From Clostridia bacterium (GTDB lineage Bacteria > Bacillota > Clostridia > Peptostreptococcales > JAAYPU01), in NCBI GenBank assembly GCA_016278615.1, contig JADQBM010000022.1, forward strand, positions 1 to 43,408: a stretch of DNA of 43,408 nt. Direction: 5' to 3'. The translations under genes were made by a program, and so were the position numbers. The notes below the pieces were generated by a model, which searched no databases, was not told where the DNA came from, and saw nothing but the letters and a program-made list of their open reading frames with translations. Positions 42,095 through 43,408 of the stretch are shown piece after piece (the first letter of the stretch is position 1; each line of letters begins with the position of its first letter).

Positions 42095-42123
42095 TATTAA
42101 TTCACATCCTTTTCTATGTGTAT

Positions 42124-42143
42124 GGATGAGCATTGGCTCATCC
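42124..42143 (-). other. Perfect hairpin in the deoB leader
   Basis: GGATGAGC, ATTG, GCTCATCC: an 8-bp stem 30 bp upstream of the deoB start codon, between the gene and the repeat element. No T run follows. It may be an mRNA leader structure or an operator. Confidence 0.5.
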
Positions 42144-42154
42144 CTGCCTTGTTT

Positions 42155-42322
42155 AGATAATAGATAACAGATAATAGATAACAGTTAAAGATGGTTTTGA
42201 TACTCAAAATCTTCAATTATAACAATTATTTTTAGAATTGTTTCTATATTTTATAAAATATGAAAGTTTTGCCAAGCAAAACTAACCTTAACTATTATCT
42301 ATTATCTTTTATCTTTTATCTT
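42155..42322. repeat. Complete heptad/hairpin element
   Basis: Left heptads AGATAAT, AGATAAC, AGATAAT, AGATAAC, AGTTAAA (42155-42189) lead to a left hairpin GGTTTTG-ATACT-CAAAATC. After about 55 AT-rich bases comes the right hairpin AGTTTTGC-CAA-GCAAAACT (42265-42283), then AACCTTAACTA and heptads TTATCTA, TTATCTT, TTATCTT, TTATCTT (42295-42322). It occupies the gap between xerD and deoB and ends 12 bp from the xerD stop codon. Confidence 0.87.
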
Positions 42323-42334
42323 TTTTTAATCTTT

Positions 42335-43219
42335 TTATGCCCTCGGATGGGCTTTGTCATAAACTTCTTTTATCCTATTTTTAATAATCTCCGAATATAT
42401 TTGTGTTGTAGAAATATCTGAATGACCCAATAGTTCTTGTACGGACTTTAAATCAGCACCATTTTGGACCAAATGAACTGCAAAAGAATGACGTAAAACT
42501 TGTGGTGTTATGGTTTTGTTAATTTTTGCTTTTTTAGTATAACTATTTATTATTTTCCACAATCCCTGTCGAGTCAATTTTTCACCATTATAGTTTACAA
42601 AAAGCGCTTTTTCATTCATATTATTCACCAACTTATCGCGGCTTTCATTGAGGTATTTTGCCAATGCTTGTTTGGAATGACTTCCCAAAGGAATAATCCT
42701 CGCTTTTCCATGCTCTCCATTACAGGATAAGAATCCCATTTTTAGATTAACATCCTCCATAGTTAAATCCACCAGTTCTGACACGCGAACACCTGTTGCA
42801 TAAATCACTTCTAATAATGCTTTATCTCTCAACCCTTTCACCGTATGATCTGGTTGTTCCAAAAGTAATTCAACTTCTTCTAATGTTAAATAATCCGGTA
42901 TTTTTTTTTGTATCTTGGGGGAGTCAATGCTAGAAGTAGGGTTTGTGTTTAAGATTCCCATTAATAAAAGATACCCTGAAAAAGAGCGGATGGATGCAAT
43001 ATTTCTTGAAATAGTTGAAGTAGATCTCCCTTGTCCTTTTAATTGCAATATATAAGAAATGATATAAGTTTTGTTAATTTCGTTTAGCTCACATTGATAT
43101 TTCTCATTCAAATAAGTCAGAAAACTCCTAATATCTCTCTTATAGGCATTACGTGAATTGAGAGACAGGTCCTTTTCAGATATTAAGTAATCTGTATATT
43201 TATCTAATATATCATCCAT
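42335..43219 (-). CDS. xerD: Tyrosine recombinase XerD, with Gln in place of one catalytic His
   Basis: XerD resolves chromosome dimers at dif with XerC. The 294-residue protein has an N-terminal SAM-like core-binding domain and a catalytic domain. Visible active-site residues are Arg145 (TGVRVSELVDL), Lys172 (HGKARIIPLG), Arg243 (TPQVLRHSFAVHL), His266 (GHSDI) and Tyr275 (TTQIYSEI). The usual HxxR motif reads QxxR: Gln240 replaces His. The ATG at 43219 follows GGAG; the longer frame starts at a TTG before that site. The GHSDISTTQIY ending and the deoB-pdp-dacF neighbours favour XerD over XerC. Confidence 0.9.
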   Translation of the reverse strand: MDDILDKYTDYLISEKDLSLNSRNAYKRDIRSFLTYLNEKYQCELNEINKTYIISYILQLKGQGRSTSTISRNIASIRSFSGYLLLMGILNTNPTSSIDSPKIQKKIPDYLTLEEVELLLEQPDHTVKGLRDKALLEVIYATGVRVSELVDLTMEDVNLKMGFLSCNGEHGKARIIPLGSHSKQALAKYLNESRDKLVNNMNEKALFVNYNGEKLTRQGLWKIINSYTKKAKINKTITPQVLRHSFAVHLVQNGADLKSVQELLGHSDISTTQIYSEIIKNRIKEVYDKAHPRA

Positions 43220-43284
43220 TTTTTTCTCCTGTTTTTCCAATCTTTAGTTATATTATACAACAACACAGATGAAAAAAAAATAAA

Positions 43285-43408
43285 AGATAAAAGATAAGAA
43301 ATAAGAGAGTTAACAGATAATAGAAAGATAGATAAGAGATAATGAAAAGATAGATAAGAGATAATGAAAAGATAGATAAGAGATAATGAAAAGATAGATA
43401 AGAGATAA
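43285..43408. repeat. AGATAAN heptads passing into a 22-bp tandem repeat
   Basis: Heptads AGATAAA, AGATAAG, AAATAAG start at 43285. From 43323 a longer unit, GAAAAGATAGATAAGAGATAAT (first copy one A shorter), repeats four times at 43323, 43344, 43366 and 43388; the fourth is cut by the window end. The 22-bp unit is itself made of AGATAA words. It lies about 65 bp upstream of the xerD start. Confidence 0.85.

Overview
The window is a low-GC chromosomal segment from an anaerobic, endospore-forming member of the Clostridia. Evidence for this is the spoIIA operon with sigF, the spoVA genes, an uninterrupted sigK with its pro-sequence, a six-gene Rnf complex, and the clostridial order xerD-deoB-pdp-dacF-scpAB. 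I cannot fix the genus. No rRNA, tRNA, CRISPR array, prophage or insertion sequence is visible. Almost all genes are housekeeping, and most are on the minus strand.

Layout. (1) 0.1-3.4 kb (minus): spoIIAA-spoIIAB-sigF-spoVAC-spoVAD, the forespore sigma factor switch plus dipicolinate-channel genes, behind a good sigma-H type promoter. (2) 3.5-9.1 kb: an unknown lipoprotein (plus), then nifS-thiI (tRNA thiolation), a 0.55 kb repeat region, and rny (RNase Y), which appears to start at ATT. (3) 9.3-18 kb: rodA (plus) converges on an eight-gene envelope operon, DUF4321-maf-radC-mreBCD-mrdA-minD. Its minD is short at the C terminus and has no minC or minE beside it. (4) 18.3-23.4 kb: rnfCDGEAB with promoter and terminator. 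(5) 23.7-26.9 kb: sigK, a 41-residue protein gene, a stem-loop-rich repeat region and a class B PBP. (6) 27-32 kb: DUF1015 (plus), a LacI-type regulator, and a translation/RNA cluster (rluB-type synthase, GNAT-like, mnmM, cmk). (7) 32-35.3 kb: an uncharacterised pair of redox flavoproteins divergent from an M23 endopeptidase. (8) 35.4-43.2 kb: two dacF-like carboxypeptidases, scpAB, pdp, deoB, xerD.

The most unusual content is between the genes. Many intergenic regions carry short tandem arrays with a strict 7-bp period (TTATCTN or its complement, TCYCTAA, AAATCTT, TTCNNAG). They lie next to small hairpins, mostly GATTTTGC...GCAAAATC, AGTTTTGC...GCAAAACT, or GGRCAACC-GCAA-type. Two complete elements have AGATAAN heptads on the left, two hairpins, and TTATCTN heptads on the right, so they look like 130-170 bp units with inverted-repeat ends. 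Four of the five convergent gene gaps hold such repeats, and several arrays run up to or over a stop codon (spoVAD, minD, the 25.2 kb PBP, dacF-like 1). A second repeat type at 24.9-25.1 kb and 38.2 kb is built of stems whose arms differ between copies but stay complementary.

Start sites were chosen from Shine-Dalgarno position, so many are shorter than the longest open frame. All functional calls come from reading motifs and context; no database search was run.
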